Shown here one piece after another: positions 51,575 through 59,090 of a DNA stretch of 64,000 nt. Made by a program: the position numbers and the translations under genes. Under the pieces are notes generated by a model, which had not been told where the DNA came from, did no database searches, and saw only the letters and a program-made list of their open reading frames with translations. Each line of letters begins with the position of its first letter. The stretch's first letter is position 1. Source of the stretch: Bacteriovoracaceae bacterium UBA6153 (GTDB lineage Bacteria; Bdellovibrionota; Bacteriovoracia; Bacteriovoracales; Bacteriovoracaceae); the NCBI GenBank assembly GCA_002428265.1, contig DIUR01000024.1:58079-122078 (forward strand), written 5' to 3'.

Positions 51575-52596
51575 TGAAAACTTATAAAGTCGATCTCGAC
51601 TACGAATCCTTTTTATTTGATCCCAACTATCTTGAAAATTCAGCTCCTTCTCAGAAAATCATTCGTGAATTTGAGTATGTTTTTTTTCTTATCAATAAAG
51701 AATCATCTGTTTTAAAAAATATTAGAAATTACGATAAAAATTATCTCAACAAATTAGCTAAGCTTGAATTTGTGATTCCCAAGCTGGATCCAGAGGCAAA
51801 ATCAGCAGAGAGTTGGTGGGGGCACAGACATAATTACGCCCTTGAGCAGGACTTAAATTCAAAAATTACTTCAGCTCAATTAGCAAAAAAATTTAACTGG
51901 GGACTGTTTCACGGTGCAGTGATTAATAATGTGGATGAACTAAGCACGCATCTTGAAAAAAACAGTCAATACAAGAATTGGATTATTAAGCGCCCTCATG
52001 GATTCAGTGGAATCGGCCATTATACATTTAGCAGTGATAATATTAATAAATTTATCTTGAATAAGATTTTAACAACTCCAGTTTTACTTGAACCACAACA
52101 CCAGAGAGTTTTTGATATTGGTACAACATTTATTGTTAAGGATGGCATTATCCAAAGACAATTTATGGTCGAAAATTTTAATTCTCCTCAAGGAGGATTT
52201 AAAGGTGGGGCAGGGGCAGATACTGTGGATAAATTTAAAAAATATATTCAGGATAAGTATCAATATGACCTTAGCGATCTTGAAGTGATCACTAAAAAGA
52301 TTGCTGACGAATATTTACAGATGGGTGCTATTTCAAATATCCAAATCGACTCATTTGTTTATCTTGAAGATAATCAAATGAAGCTCTATCCCTTAGTTGA
52401 AGTAAATTATAGAAAAACAATGGGGCTGGTCATTCAAACTCTGGCCGATAAGTATCCAGAGGCCAAAAGAGTAGAATGGATTGTAAAATCTCAAAAAGAA
52501 ATTGCAGAAGACAGCGATTTTTACAATAGAGGAGAGATGACAAGACTCTCGCCTGATGGAACCCACTTTCAAACTTATCTAAAAGTTATTTCTTAA
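51574..52596 (+). CDS. ATP-grasp-fold ligase-like protein, unknown substrate
   Basis: 340 residues. IIKRPHGFSGIGHYTF near residue 140 corresponds to the ATP-grasp lysine and glycine-rich loop. VFDIGTTFIV and YPLVEVNYRKTMG near residue 275 (Glu and Asn metal ligands in ExN) are consistent. An SRxG-type signature of glutathione synthetase is not seen. The fold would ligate a carboxylate to an amine or thiol. The start is at 51574 in TAATG overlap with the DUF455 gene, so they likely act in one pathway. The stop is nested (TTAA) with the convergent aldolase-like gene. Confidence 0.72.
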   Translation: MKTYKVDLDYESFLFDPNYLENSAPSQKIIREFEYVFFLINKESSVLKNIRNYDKNYLNKLAKLEFVIPKLDPEAKSAESWWGHRHNYALEQDLNSKITSAQLAKKFNWGLFHGAVINNVDELSTHLEKNSQYKNWIIKRPHGFSGIGHYTFSSDNINKFILNKILTTPVLLEPQHQRVFDIGTTFIVKDGIIQRQFMVENFNSPQGGFKGGAGADTVDKFKKYIQDKYQYDLSDLEVITKKIADEYLQMGAISNIQIDSFVYLEDNQMKLYPLVEVNYRKTMGLVIQTLADKYPEAKRVEWIVKSQKEIAEDSDFYNRGEMTRLSPDGTHFQTYLKVIS

Positions 52597-53234
52597 ACGA
52601 AAGCGATATACTTATTGTAAAGCTCTGTCGTAAGTCGTCCGGCCTCTTCCAAGGTTGGTGCATAGATAACAATTCCATCTTCATGCCCTTTCATGCAAAA
52701 GACTCCAGAGTTTTTACCTTTAATGCATTTTTGAGTAGCATGTGCCATTTCAACAGTTCCATAAGGAATACTGGCGCAAGTTGAATCAGCACATTCATCA
52801 ATCATCTTAGTCCAGATAGGATTAGAGTGGATGTGAAAGACTGCCTTAATAGAATTATTGCTTTCATAGATAGCAGCGTGAGTGAGAGCTTCACTTGAAG
52901 CTTCAATTGGGCCCATCATTTTAATTTTTAACTGATCAACATTGTAATCAAGAACGCGAGTGTAGTGAGCACCAGTTAGGTCAGCATGTTTACCAGTTTG
53001 AGTCCCAGTAATAATGAACTGTGGATGAGTGCTTTTAAAGTAATTGGAATAATCACTCACCATCGACATGTTACCAAAACCAACTTGCGCTTCAGGGTAC
53101 TCGCCAATAAGATTCATTTTGTAGAGCTTTTTTCTCCAGTATTCCAATTTTTCAAATTCTTGGTCCAATATAGGTCCAGATAGGGAAAAATTTGACCGGT
53201 CGTACTTGATAACTCCATCATCTATGACTTTCAT
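52593..53234 (-). CDS. class II aldolase/adducin-domain protein
   Basis: 213 residues. It has GNMSMVSD near residue 53, FIITGTQTGK, the Glu in SSEALTHAAIYE and the zinc motif HIHS near residue 135, with a C-terminal His near HATQK. These match the class II aldolase/adducin family (fuculose-phosphate aldolase-like), although the canonical third His is less clear. The substrate is unknown. It is a single minus-strand gene divergent from the Ser-rich protein gene by 23 bases. Confidence 0.85.
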   Translation of the reverse strand: MKVIDDGVIKYDRSNFSLSGPILDQEFEKLEYWRKKLYKMNLIGEYPEAQVGFGNMSMVSDYSNYFKSTHPQFIITGTQTGKHADLTGAHYTRVLDYNVDQLKIKMMGPIEASSEALTHAAIYESNNSIKAVFHIHSNPIWTKMIDECADSTCASIPYGTVEMAHATQKCIKGKNSGVFCMKGHEDGIVIYAPTLEEAGRLTTELYNKYIAFV

Positions 53235-53257
53235 GAAATTCCTTTATAATCAGTTAT

Positions 53258-54370
53258 ATGTTTGAAAAACTTATCACAGACCTGAAAAACAGTCTTCCTG
53301 CGCCGATTCGTAAAAAATTAGGCATTGCAGAAAACTCTGAAGAGTCAGAGGTGGAAGACTCTGATTATAATGAAGAATCGGAAGATTCGGCATCCTCATC
53401 ACCAGAGGCTTCTGCTGAAGAGCAAAAGAAAAAGCGCAATAGCATGATTGTGAGAGTCGTTGTCATTTTGGCATTGGCCTATTTTGCTGTTGATGAATTT
53501 GTTTTAAAGCCTAATGAAGTCGTAAAAGAAGATAAAGCGTTTGATCCCCGAAAAAATAGACCTAAGAAAAAAGTTGCTGCTACAGAAAATGCAGCGGCCA
53601 CGCCAGCAAATGAAACTGCTGCAAATCCAGATACAACTGCAGCAACAACTACTACAGCAGCAGATCCAAGTGCACAGCCAGTTCAAAATTCACAAGGCTC
53701 AGAAACCAGCACTAACTCTGAACTTTCAGCATATGAGCCAGCAGGGACTAGCACAGAGACAGCGGCGGGAAGTGCTGAAACTGCGACACCACCAATTGAA
53801 AACGTAAATATTTTAAGTAAAACCGAAACGCCTGATCAAAAAATTGATCAGCTTTTAAATGAAGTAGACACGTCTGCGGATTCTTCTGCTAGTTCTTCTT
53901 CTAGCTCTTCTTCATCTTCAACAACGAGTGAAACAACTTCAGGTTCACCGTCAGTAGGTGAGACGACGACGGCACAAGATTCATTCACTCCGACAGTAGA
54001 TACTTCAATGGAAATTCCAACAGAGCTTCCAGCTGAGCAAATTACAATTCCTTCTCAACCTAAAAAATCTCAAGAGTCTTCTTCAGGCAATTCAATGGCC
54101 TCTAAAATTGCTGAGGATGCTGTAGAAACACCGCCACCAGCTTATGACCAGGTAGGAAGAGGGCTTGTTTATAATTGCAAAGACAAGTATTGGGCGTGTT
54201 TAAATAAGACAGCGTATGTTGTTTGTAACAAAAATATGAAGTGGAATAAATCGAAAGGAGAATCTGCTGAGTGTGTTGTTCAAAATATCTATAGCTCAGA
54301 TGAAGACTGCGCTAAGGTTCAAAAATATAATGTAAGTACGAATGTTGCTACGAGTTTTTGCCAGAATTAA
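53258..54370 (+). CDS. single-pass membrane protein with Ser/Thr-rich linker and Cys C-domain
   Basis: 370 residues: an acidic, Ser/Glu-rich N-terminal cytoplasmic part (about 1-60), one transmembrane helix (about 66-80, VRVVVILALAYFAVDEF), a long Ala/Thr/Ser/Glu low-complexity linker (about 95-290, with a poly-Ser run) and a 60-residue C-terminal domain with six cysteines (YNCKDKYWACLN, VVCNKN, ECVVQ, DCAKV, FCQN). The layout suggests a periplasmic or surface tether with a disulfide-bonded head. No family is known. The stop is nested with the HD-GYP gene. Confidence 0.75.
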   Translation: MFEKLITDLKNSLPAPIRKKLGIAENSEESEVEDSDYNEESEDSASSSPEASAEEQKKKRNSMIVRVVVILALAYFAVDEFVLKPNEVVKEDKAFDPRKNRPKKKVAATENAAATPANETAANPDTTAATTTTAADPSAQPVQNSQGSETSTNSELSAYEPAGTSTETAAGSAETATPPIENVNILSKTETPDQKIDQLLNEVDTSADSSASSSSSSSSSSTTSETTSGSPSVGETTTAQDSFTPTVDTSMEIPTELPAEQITIPSQPKKSQESSSGNSMASKIAEDAVETPPPAYDQVGRGLVYNCKDKYWACLNKTAYVVCNKNMKWNKSKGESAECVVQNIYSSDEDCAKVQKYNVSTNVATSFCQN

Positions 54371-55137
54371 GCAGCGTCTTTTTTGAAATCGCCATCAATG
54401 ACTTGAAGTTTAAAAGTGTCTTCACCTTTGGTTTGCTCTTTAGTCATAGAGCTGATGAATTTCTCAACTAACATTGGATCAAATTGTGTACCTGCGAACT
54501 CTCGCAGTTCAGCGAATGCTACATCAAATGGAAGTCCTTTTCTGTAAGGTCTTGTTGAAGTCATTGCATCGAAGGTGTCAGCAATTAAAATGATTCTTGA
54601 AAAAAGAGGAATGTCTTCGCCCTTTAGTCCTTCCGGATATCCACGGCCATCAAAACGCTCGTGGTGATATTTTGCATTGATCGCCATTTTAGAGAAGATT
54701 GGAAAGTCTTGTAGAATTTCATAAGACTTTGATGGATGAAGTTTCATTTCAAGAAATTCTTCATCAGTTAAGCGAGAAGGTTTTTTTAAGACCGCATCAG
54801 GTACACCGATTTTTCCTAGATCATGGAAAAGGGCAGAGACTTCTAATTCATAAATTTCATCTGGAGAAAGGTTCATTTCCTTTCCAACAGACACGCATAA
54901 ATAGGCCACTCGTAGTGAGTGTCCCCATGTATAGTCATCTTTGCATTTTAGTGCGCTCAAAAGAGTCTTTATAGAGAGTTCAAAATATTCTTTTCTAATT
55001 TGTTTAATTGAAGGCGTATTTTTAATCGCTTCTGAAACAAGCGCTGCTTTGGAAAGAGCGTCAGCTTCTTCTTTAAGCTTTAATGCTCTTTTCTCTTTGA
55101 TTGCTGATAGTTGAAATACGTTATTCTTTTTAGTCAT
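54367..55137 (-). CDS. HD-GYP domain protein (c-di-GMP phosphodiesterase type)
   Basis: 256 residues. A helical N-terminal part (1-45) precedes a complete HD-GYP domain: HSLRVAYLC, FHDLGKIGVPD (His105, Asp106), HHERFDGRGYPEGLKG (residues 158-173) and DTFDAMTSTRPYRK. All canonical catalytic residues, including the GYP, are present, so c-di-GMP hydrolysis is expected. There is no receiver or sensor domain. It is divergent from the pseudo-SpoIIE gene across a structured 174-base gap. Confidence 0.92.
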   Translation of the reverse strand: MTKKNNVFQLSAIKEKRALKLKEEADALSKAALVSEAIKNTPSIKQIRKEYFELSIKTLLSALKCKDDYTWGHSLRVAYLCVSVGKEMNLSPDEIYELEVSALFHDLGKIGVPDAVLKKPSRLTDEEFLEMKLHPSKSYEILQDFPIFSKMAINAKYHHERFDGRGYPEGLKGEDIPLFSRIILIADTFDAMTSTRPYRKGLPFDVAFAELREFAGTQFDPMLVEKFISSMTKEQTKGEDTFKLQVIDGDFKKDAA

Positions 55138-55311
55138 CTCTCATAGTATCGGTCAGGTTTAGGGCCTACTTTAGAGATTTCCGATCTTGACCAAATTACG
55201 AGGGTATAGGCGGAAAAAATCGCCTTGGGCCTGCCCATCCAAGTAGGCAAAACATTTTTAAATATCGCTTTTTCCCACCTTATTTTAGAATGTTAGGATC
55301 AAGGAGATTTA
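55138..55311. other. structured intergenic region between two signalling genes
   Basis: 174 bases upstream of both the HD-GYP gene (minus) and the pseudo-SpoIIE gene (plus). It contains inverted repeats GCCTACTT/AAGTAGGC (55164-55171, 55241-55248) enclosing GGCG/CGCC (55209-55212, 55221-55224), and GGTCA/TGACC (55151-55155, 55188-55192) that would compete. It may fold in RNA; no known riboswitch motif was recognised. AAGGAGAT before 55312 is the ribosome binding site for the plus gene. Confidence 0.4.
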
Positions 55312-56391
55312 ATGCGAGATATGGAATGTGTGCGCCAGAACCCGGCCCAAGATGAGTATTTAAAGAAGCTTTTAGCTGCGGCCAAACTAGCGCCTAAATT
55401 TATCACTTGGGAAGACTCAAAAATTTCCAGTAATTCACCACTCATTTTGATGGTGGATGAAGATCATATCGATGCTTTAATCGAAGTATGTGAAGACCGC
55501 GATCTAAAATTAATCGTGGCCCTTAACACCAGAAAAGAATTTAAACTTGTATCACGTTTTAAAGATCACTTTGATAAAATTTTTGGATTCATCGATCTGT
55601 CTCAGGAAATTGATTACAATACACCTATTCTTTTAAACTACATTAATCTGAACTTTTCAGCTAGTGCCGTTAAGTTAGATCAATTAGCAAGTGACCTTGA
55701 TAAAGTTTATGAGTTCACCAAGAGTGAGTTAACAAAAATAAAAGATCTTCACGATCGTTTGGTAAAGGTGAGAGTTGATTCACTGAAAGGTGTCACTGTA
55801 ACCAGCAAATTCATGGCCGGTGAAAAAAGCGGTGGTGAGTTTTTTGATATGATTCAAACTGATGGCAATTTTTTATTCATTCAGGCAGGAAGCGATAGTT
55901 ATATTCTTTCTTCACTTATTTTAAATGAGCTGGAAGTTCTAAAACTATCAACTCCTACAACCAGCAATATTGCCCAAAGTGAGCATTTTGAGAAAATGAT
56001 TAATCATCATGCATCGGAGACTGGTGCTTCTCTTAGTTATTGCATTATCAATATTGATCTAAAAACTCATCAGGTCGTCTGTCAGTTTAAAGGTAATGGA
56101 TATCTCTACTACCAGGAAGAGCTAATTGATTTTTCAAAGCCTGTGAAGATGAACTTGAAGCCTAATGAGAAATTCTTTTTATTATCCAATGGCGCACTTA
56201 AAAACTTAAAAGAGTTAAACCCGAATCTTTCAGTGAAAAAATTCTATACCGACAATGCTGAGAAAAACACGAGAGATCTTATCAATGAGTTCTTCTTTGA
56301 AGTTTCAAGAAATAAGGCCGGGAACTTTTTGATCTATGATGCTTTGATGAGTGTGATTGAAGTGGAACATAAGAATCTTTATAAGTTGTAA
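55312..56391 (+). CDS. pseudo-SpoIIE (PP2C-like) protein with receiver-like N-domain
   Basis: 359 residues, no membrane segment. An N-domain of about 115 residues has a CheY-like alternation (LILMVDEDHIDAL, LKLIVALNTRKEF) but no clear phosphorylation Asp/Lys pair. A helical linker (about 115-165) leads to a SpoIIE/RsbU-type domain: SKFMAGEKSGGEFFDMI in place of the family GGDFxD, and FLFIQAGSDSYILSSLIL in place of GDVxGHGxxAA. The acidic metal residues are changed to Glu or lost, so phosphatase activity is doubtful. GNGYLYY and FFLLSNGAL follow family strands. It may act as a binding partner. Confidence 0.65.
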   Translation: MRDMECVRQNPAQDEYLKKLLAAAKLAPKFITWEDSKISSNSPLILMVDEDHIDALIEVCEDRDLKLIVALNTRKEFKLVSRFKDHFDKIFGFIDLSQEIDYNTPILLNYINLNFSASAVKLDQLASDLDKVYEFTKSELTKIKDLHDRLVKVRVDSLKGVTVTSKFMAGEKSGGEFFDMIQTDGNFLFIQAGSDSYILSSLILNELEVLKLSTPTTSNIAQSEHFEKMINHHASETGASLSYCIINIDLKTHQVVCQFKGNGYLYYQEELIDFSKPVKMNLKPNEKFFLLSNGALKNLKELNPNLSVKKFYTDNAEKNTRDLINEFFFEVSRNKAGNFLIYDALMSVIEVEHKNLYKL

Positions 56392-56393
56392 TA

Positions 56394-56421
56394 AAAAAGG
56401 CTCCCGAAGGAGCCTTTTTTT
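56394..56421. terminator. bidirectional terminator (GGCTCC/GGAGCC type)
   Basis: GGCTCC (56399-56404) pairs with GGAGCC (56409-56414) around a CGAA loop, flanked by A and T runs. It ends the pseudo-SpoIIE gene and, on the other strand, the cystathionine lyase gene ending at 56427. Confidence 0.92.
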
Positions 56422-56426
56422 ATTTC

Positions 56427-57677
56427 TTAAACACCTTTAAAAGCATTCTCTAAATCTTCCAATAAATCCTGAACATGCTCAATACCCACTGATAAACGAA
56501 TTAAGTTATCAGAAAGCCCAATAGATTCTCGAACCTTTTTCGGAACAGAAGCGTGAGTCATGATAGCTGGATGCTCGATCAATGATTCAACTCCACCAAG
56601 ACTCTCAGCTAGAGCAAAAAGTTTTACACCTTTTAAGAACGTCATTGATTTTTTGATGTCGCCTTTTAGGAAGAAAGTAATCATCCCGCCGTAACCAAGC
56701 ATTTGCTTCTTAGCAATCTCGTGTTGAGGGTGAGAAGGAAGTCCTGGATAGACAACTCTTTCAACTTTTGGGTGATTTTCAAGGAACTCAGCAATGATCA
56801 TAGCGTTTTTCGCGTGAGCTTCCATACGAACAGCAAGAGTTTTTAATCCTCTTAATACTAACCACGAATCAAATGGCGAGTGACATGGGCCGATTGAGTT
56901 CTGAAGTACCCAAAGTTTGCGATACATTTCAGTATCGTTCATCATCATGGCACCACCAACAGCATCACTATGGCCGTTAAGGTATTTTGTCATTGAGTGA
57001 AGGGCGATATCAGCTCCAAGAACCAGAGGGTTTTGGAAGTATGGACTCATGAAAGTGTTATCTACAACCGTGATAGCTTTTGCTTTTTTAGCAATGGCCG
57101 TGACTGCCTGGATATCTGTAATTTTTAAGAGTGGGTTTGTTGGAGTTTCAACCCAGATCATGGCAGGCTTAAATTCCTTAACTGCTTTTTCTACCGCTTT
57201 TGGATTCGTCGTATCGATGAATTTAAAGTTGTGCATGTTTTGAAAAACTGTCGTGAAAAGTCTGTATGTTCCACCGTAAACATCGTCACCGCATAGGATG
57301 TTTGATCCAGCAGGTAACATATGCATAATAAGCATTTCAGCAGCAAGACCAGATGACGTTACAATACAGTGCTGAGCTTGCTCTAGTGAGGCCAGGCACT
57401 CTTCTAAGCGTGATCTAGTAGGGTTGTGGGAACGTGTGTACTCATAACCTTTATGAACGCCTGGAGAGTCCTGAACAAACGTTGATGTTTGATAAATAGG
57501 AGGAATGATCGCTCCTGTTTCTTTATCTGGCTCATTACCAACGTGGATTACACGTGTAGCGATGTCGTGGATAAGTGTTTCTTTTTTTGAAACTACTTTT
57601 GTCGTTTTCGCTGTAGCTTTCGCCTTTGGTTTAGTCTTAATAGCTGTAGCTTTTTTAGGTGCAACTTTTTTCGTCAT
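56427..57677 (-). CDS. cystathionine gamma-lyase/gamma-synthase family enzyme with Lys/Ala N-tail
   Basis: 416 residues. A 30-residue N-terminal extension (MTKKVAPKKATAIKTKPKAK, then ATAKTTK) is Lys/Ala-rich like histone H1 tails. The catalytic domain of the Cys/Met-metabolism PLP family follows: YEYTRSHNPTR, SSGLAAEML, ETPTNPLLKITDI, SMTKYLNGHSD (PLP Lys231) and SLGGVESLIEHPA. Downstream of cystathionine beta-synthase by 7 bases, it most likely cleaves cystathionine to cysteine (MccB-like), though MetB-type synthesis is not excluded by sequence. Confidence 0.87.
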   Translation of the reverse strand: MTKKVAPKKATAIKTKPKAKATAKTTKVVSKKETLIHDIATRVIHVGNEPDKETGAIIPPIYQTSTFVQDSPGVHKGYEYTRSHNPTRSRLEECLASLEQAQHCIVTSSGLAAEMLIMHMLPAGSNILCGDDVYGGTYRLFTTVFQNMHNFKFIDTTNPKAVEKAVKEFKPAMIWVETPTNPLLKITDIQAVTAIAKKAKAITVVDNTFMSPYFQNPLVLGADIALHSMTKYLNGHSDAVGGAMMMNDTEMYRKLWVLQNSIGPCHSPFDSWLVLRGLKTLAVRMEAHAKNAMIIAEFLENHPKVERVVYPGLPSHPQHEIAKKQMLGYGGMITFFLKGDIKKSMTFLKGVKLFALAESLGGVESLIEHPAIMTHASVPKKVRESIGLSDNLIRLSVGIEHVQDLLEDLENAFKGV

Positions 57678-57684
57678 ACAAATC

Positions 57685-59067
57685 CTACATACTCTCGCGT
57701 TTAGCGATGTAATTTAAAATATCAATATTAGTTAATAAATTTACCGGCTGACCTTTTTCAGTTACGATCACGACATCTTTCTTTAAAAGAGAGTCAGCTA
57801 CGTTGGCGAGTAGGTCATTGATGTCAACGATCTGGTATTTATTTGAGTAAGCAAGAGATACAGAATCACTTAAAGAGAACTCACCGTTAAAGAGTGGCTT
57901 CAATAAACCGTTCTCACTTAGAACTCCTTTAATAACTCCCTGAGCGATAACTGGAAGTTGAGAAACACTTTTTTGCTCCATCACTTTAACTGCATCACCG
58001 ATTGTTGCGTGGTCATCGATTGAAATCAATTTACCGTTATCTTTTCCAAGATCCTGAAGTAGGTCTTTGATAAGAACGTTGAAAGATGAATCGATGTAGC
58101 CTTTGCTCATCATCCACTCATCGTTGAAGATCTTCGATGTGTATCTGTTTCCAGAGTCTGGAAGAATAACCAGAATCTTCTTTGGCTCTTTTAAAGTCTT
58201 AGCGTACTTGATAGCTCCAACAACTGCAGATCCACCAGATCCACCAGTGTAGATCCCTTCTTGTTTTAATAGAGCGCGAGTCATAAGAAATGATTCTTTA
58301 TCACCAACAACAACCCAGTCATCAATCACTTTAAAGTCGTAGTTCTCAGGAATGAAGTCTTCTCCAATTCCTTCGATAACGTATGAGCGAGCTCCCGACA
58401 TGTCTCCAGTTCTTGCGAACTGAGCGACAATTGATCCTTCAACGTCTACACCAACAGTCACGAGTTTTGGCATGACAGTTTTAAGATACATTGAAACACC
58501 AGTGATCGTTCCACCTGTACCAACTCCGGCCATATAAACATCGAAGTCACCTTTAGTTTGCTCGAAAATTTCAGGGCCTGTTGTGGCCACGTGAGTTTCG
58601 CGGTTCCAAAGGTTGTCGTATTGATTGACGTAGTACGAATTAGGAATTGTTTCTGCAAGACGCTTTGAAACTGAATAGTAAGATCTTGGATCTTCCGGCT
58701 CAACATCAGTAGGGCAGACAACAACTTTTGCACCAAAAGATTTTAGGTTGTTCACTTTTTCGATTGATTGTTTATCGGCCATAACGAAAATACATTTGTA
58801 TCCGTTAACAGCTGCCCACATTGCAAGGCCCACACCAGTATTTCCCGATGTTCCTTCGATGATTGTTCCACCTGGCTTGAGTTTGCCGGCAGCAATCGCT
58901 CTATCCATAATATATCCGCCGATGCGGTCTTTACTTGATCCACCTGGATTTAAGTATTCAAGTTTTACATAAATTTCAGAATCCACACCCGTTGTCACTT
59001 TGTTAAGTTTCACGATAGGCGTCCATCCAATGGCATCTAAGATATTTTTCTTAGCTCCTGTCATCAT
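57685..59067 (-). CDS. cystathionine beta-synthase with CBS-domain pair
   Basis: 460 residues from ATG 59067 (AAGGAG 8 bases before); ATGs at 59073 and 59064 are close alternatives. The PLP domain has LEYLNPGGSSKDRIG (PLP Lys near residue 46), EGTSGNTGVGLAM, GVGTGGTITGV and PDSGNRYTSKIF. A C-terminal CBS-domain pair (about 340-460) follows, as in AdoMet-regulated CBS. It joins serine and homocysteine into cystathionine. With the lyase gene downstream it gives reverse transsulfuration. It lacks the heme-binding N-terminus of animal CBS. Confidence 0.92.
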   Translation of the reverse strand: MMTGAKKNILDAIGWTPIVKLNKVTTGVDSEIYVKLEYLNPGGSSKDRIGGYIMDRAIAAGKLKPGGTIIEGTSGNTGVGLAMWAAVNGYKCIFVMADKQSIEKVNNLKSFGAKVVVCPTDVEPEDPRSYYSVSKRLAETIPNSYYVNQYDNLWNRETHVATTGPEIFEQTKGDFDVYMAGVGTGGTITGVSMYLKTVMPKLVTVGVDVEGSIVAQFARTGDMSGARSYVIEGIGEDFIPENYDFKVIDDWVVVGDKESFLMTRALLKQEGIYTGGSGGSAVVGAIKYAKTLKEPKKILVILPDSGNRYTSKIFNDEWMMSKGYIDSSFNVLIKDLLQDLGKDNGKLISIDDHATIGDAVKVMEQKSVSQLPVIAQGVIKGVLSENGLLKPLFNGEFSLSDSVSLAYSNKYQIVDINDLLANVADSLLKKDVVIVTEKGQPVNLLTNIDILNYIAKRESM

Positions 59068-59090
59068 AATCATATCTCCTTTAATAACTT

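Noticed and set aside
51574..52596. ATP-grasp protein as glutathione synthetase GshB, completing the GshA pathway
   Set aside because: The glycine-rich loop and C-terminal ExN region differ from GshB, and the gene is coupled to DUF455 rather than to gshA.
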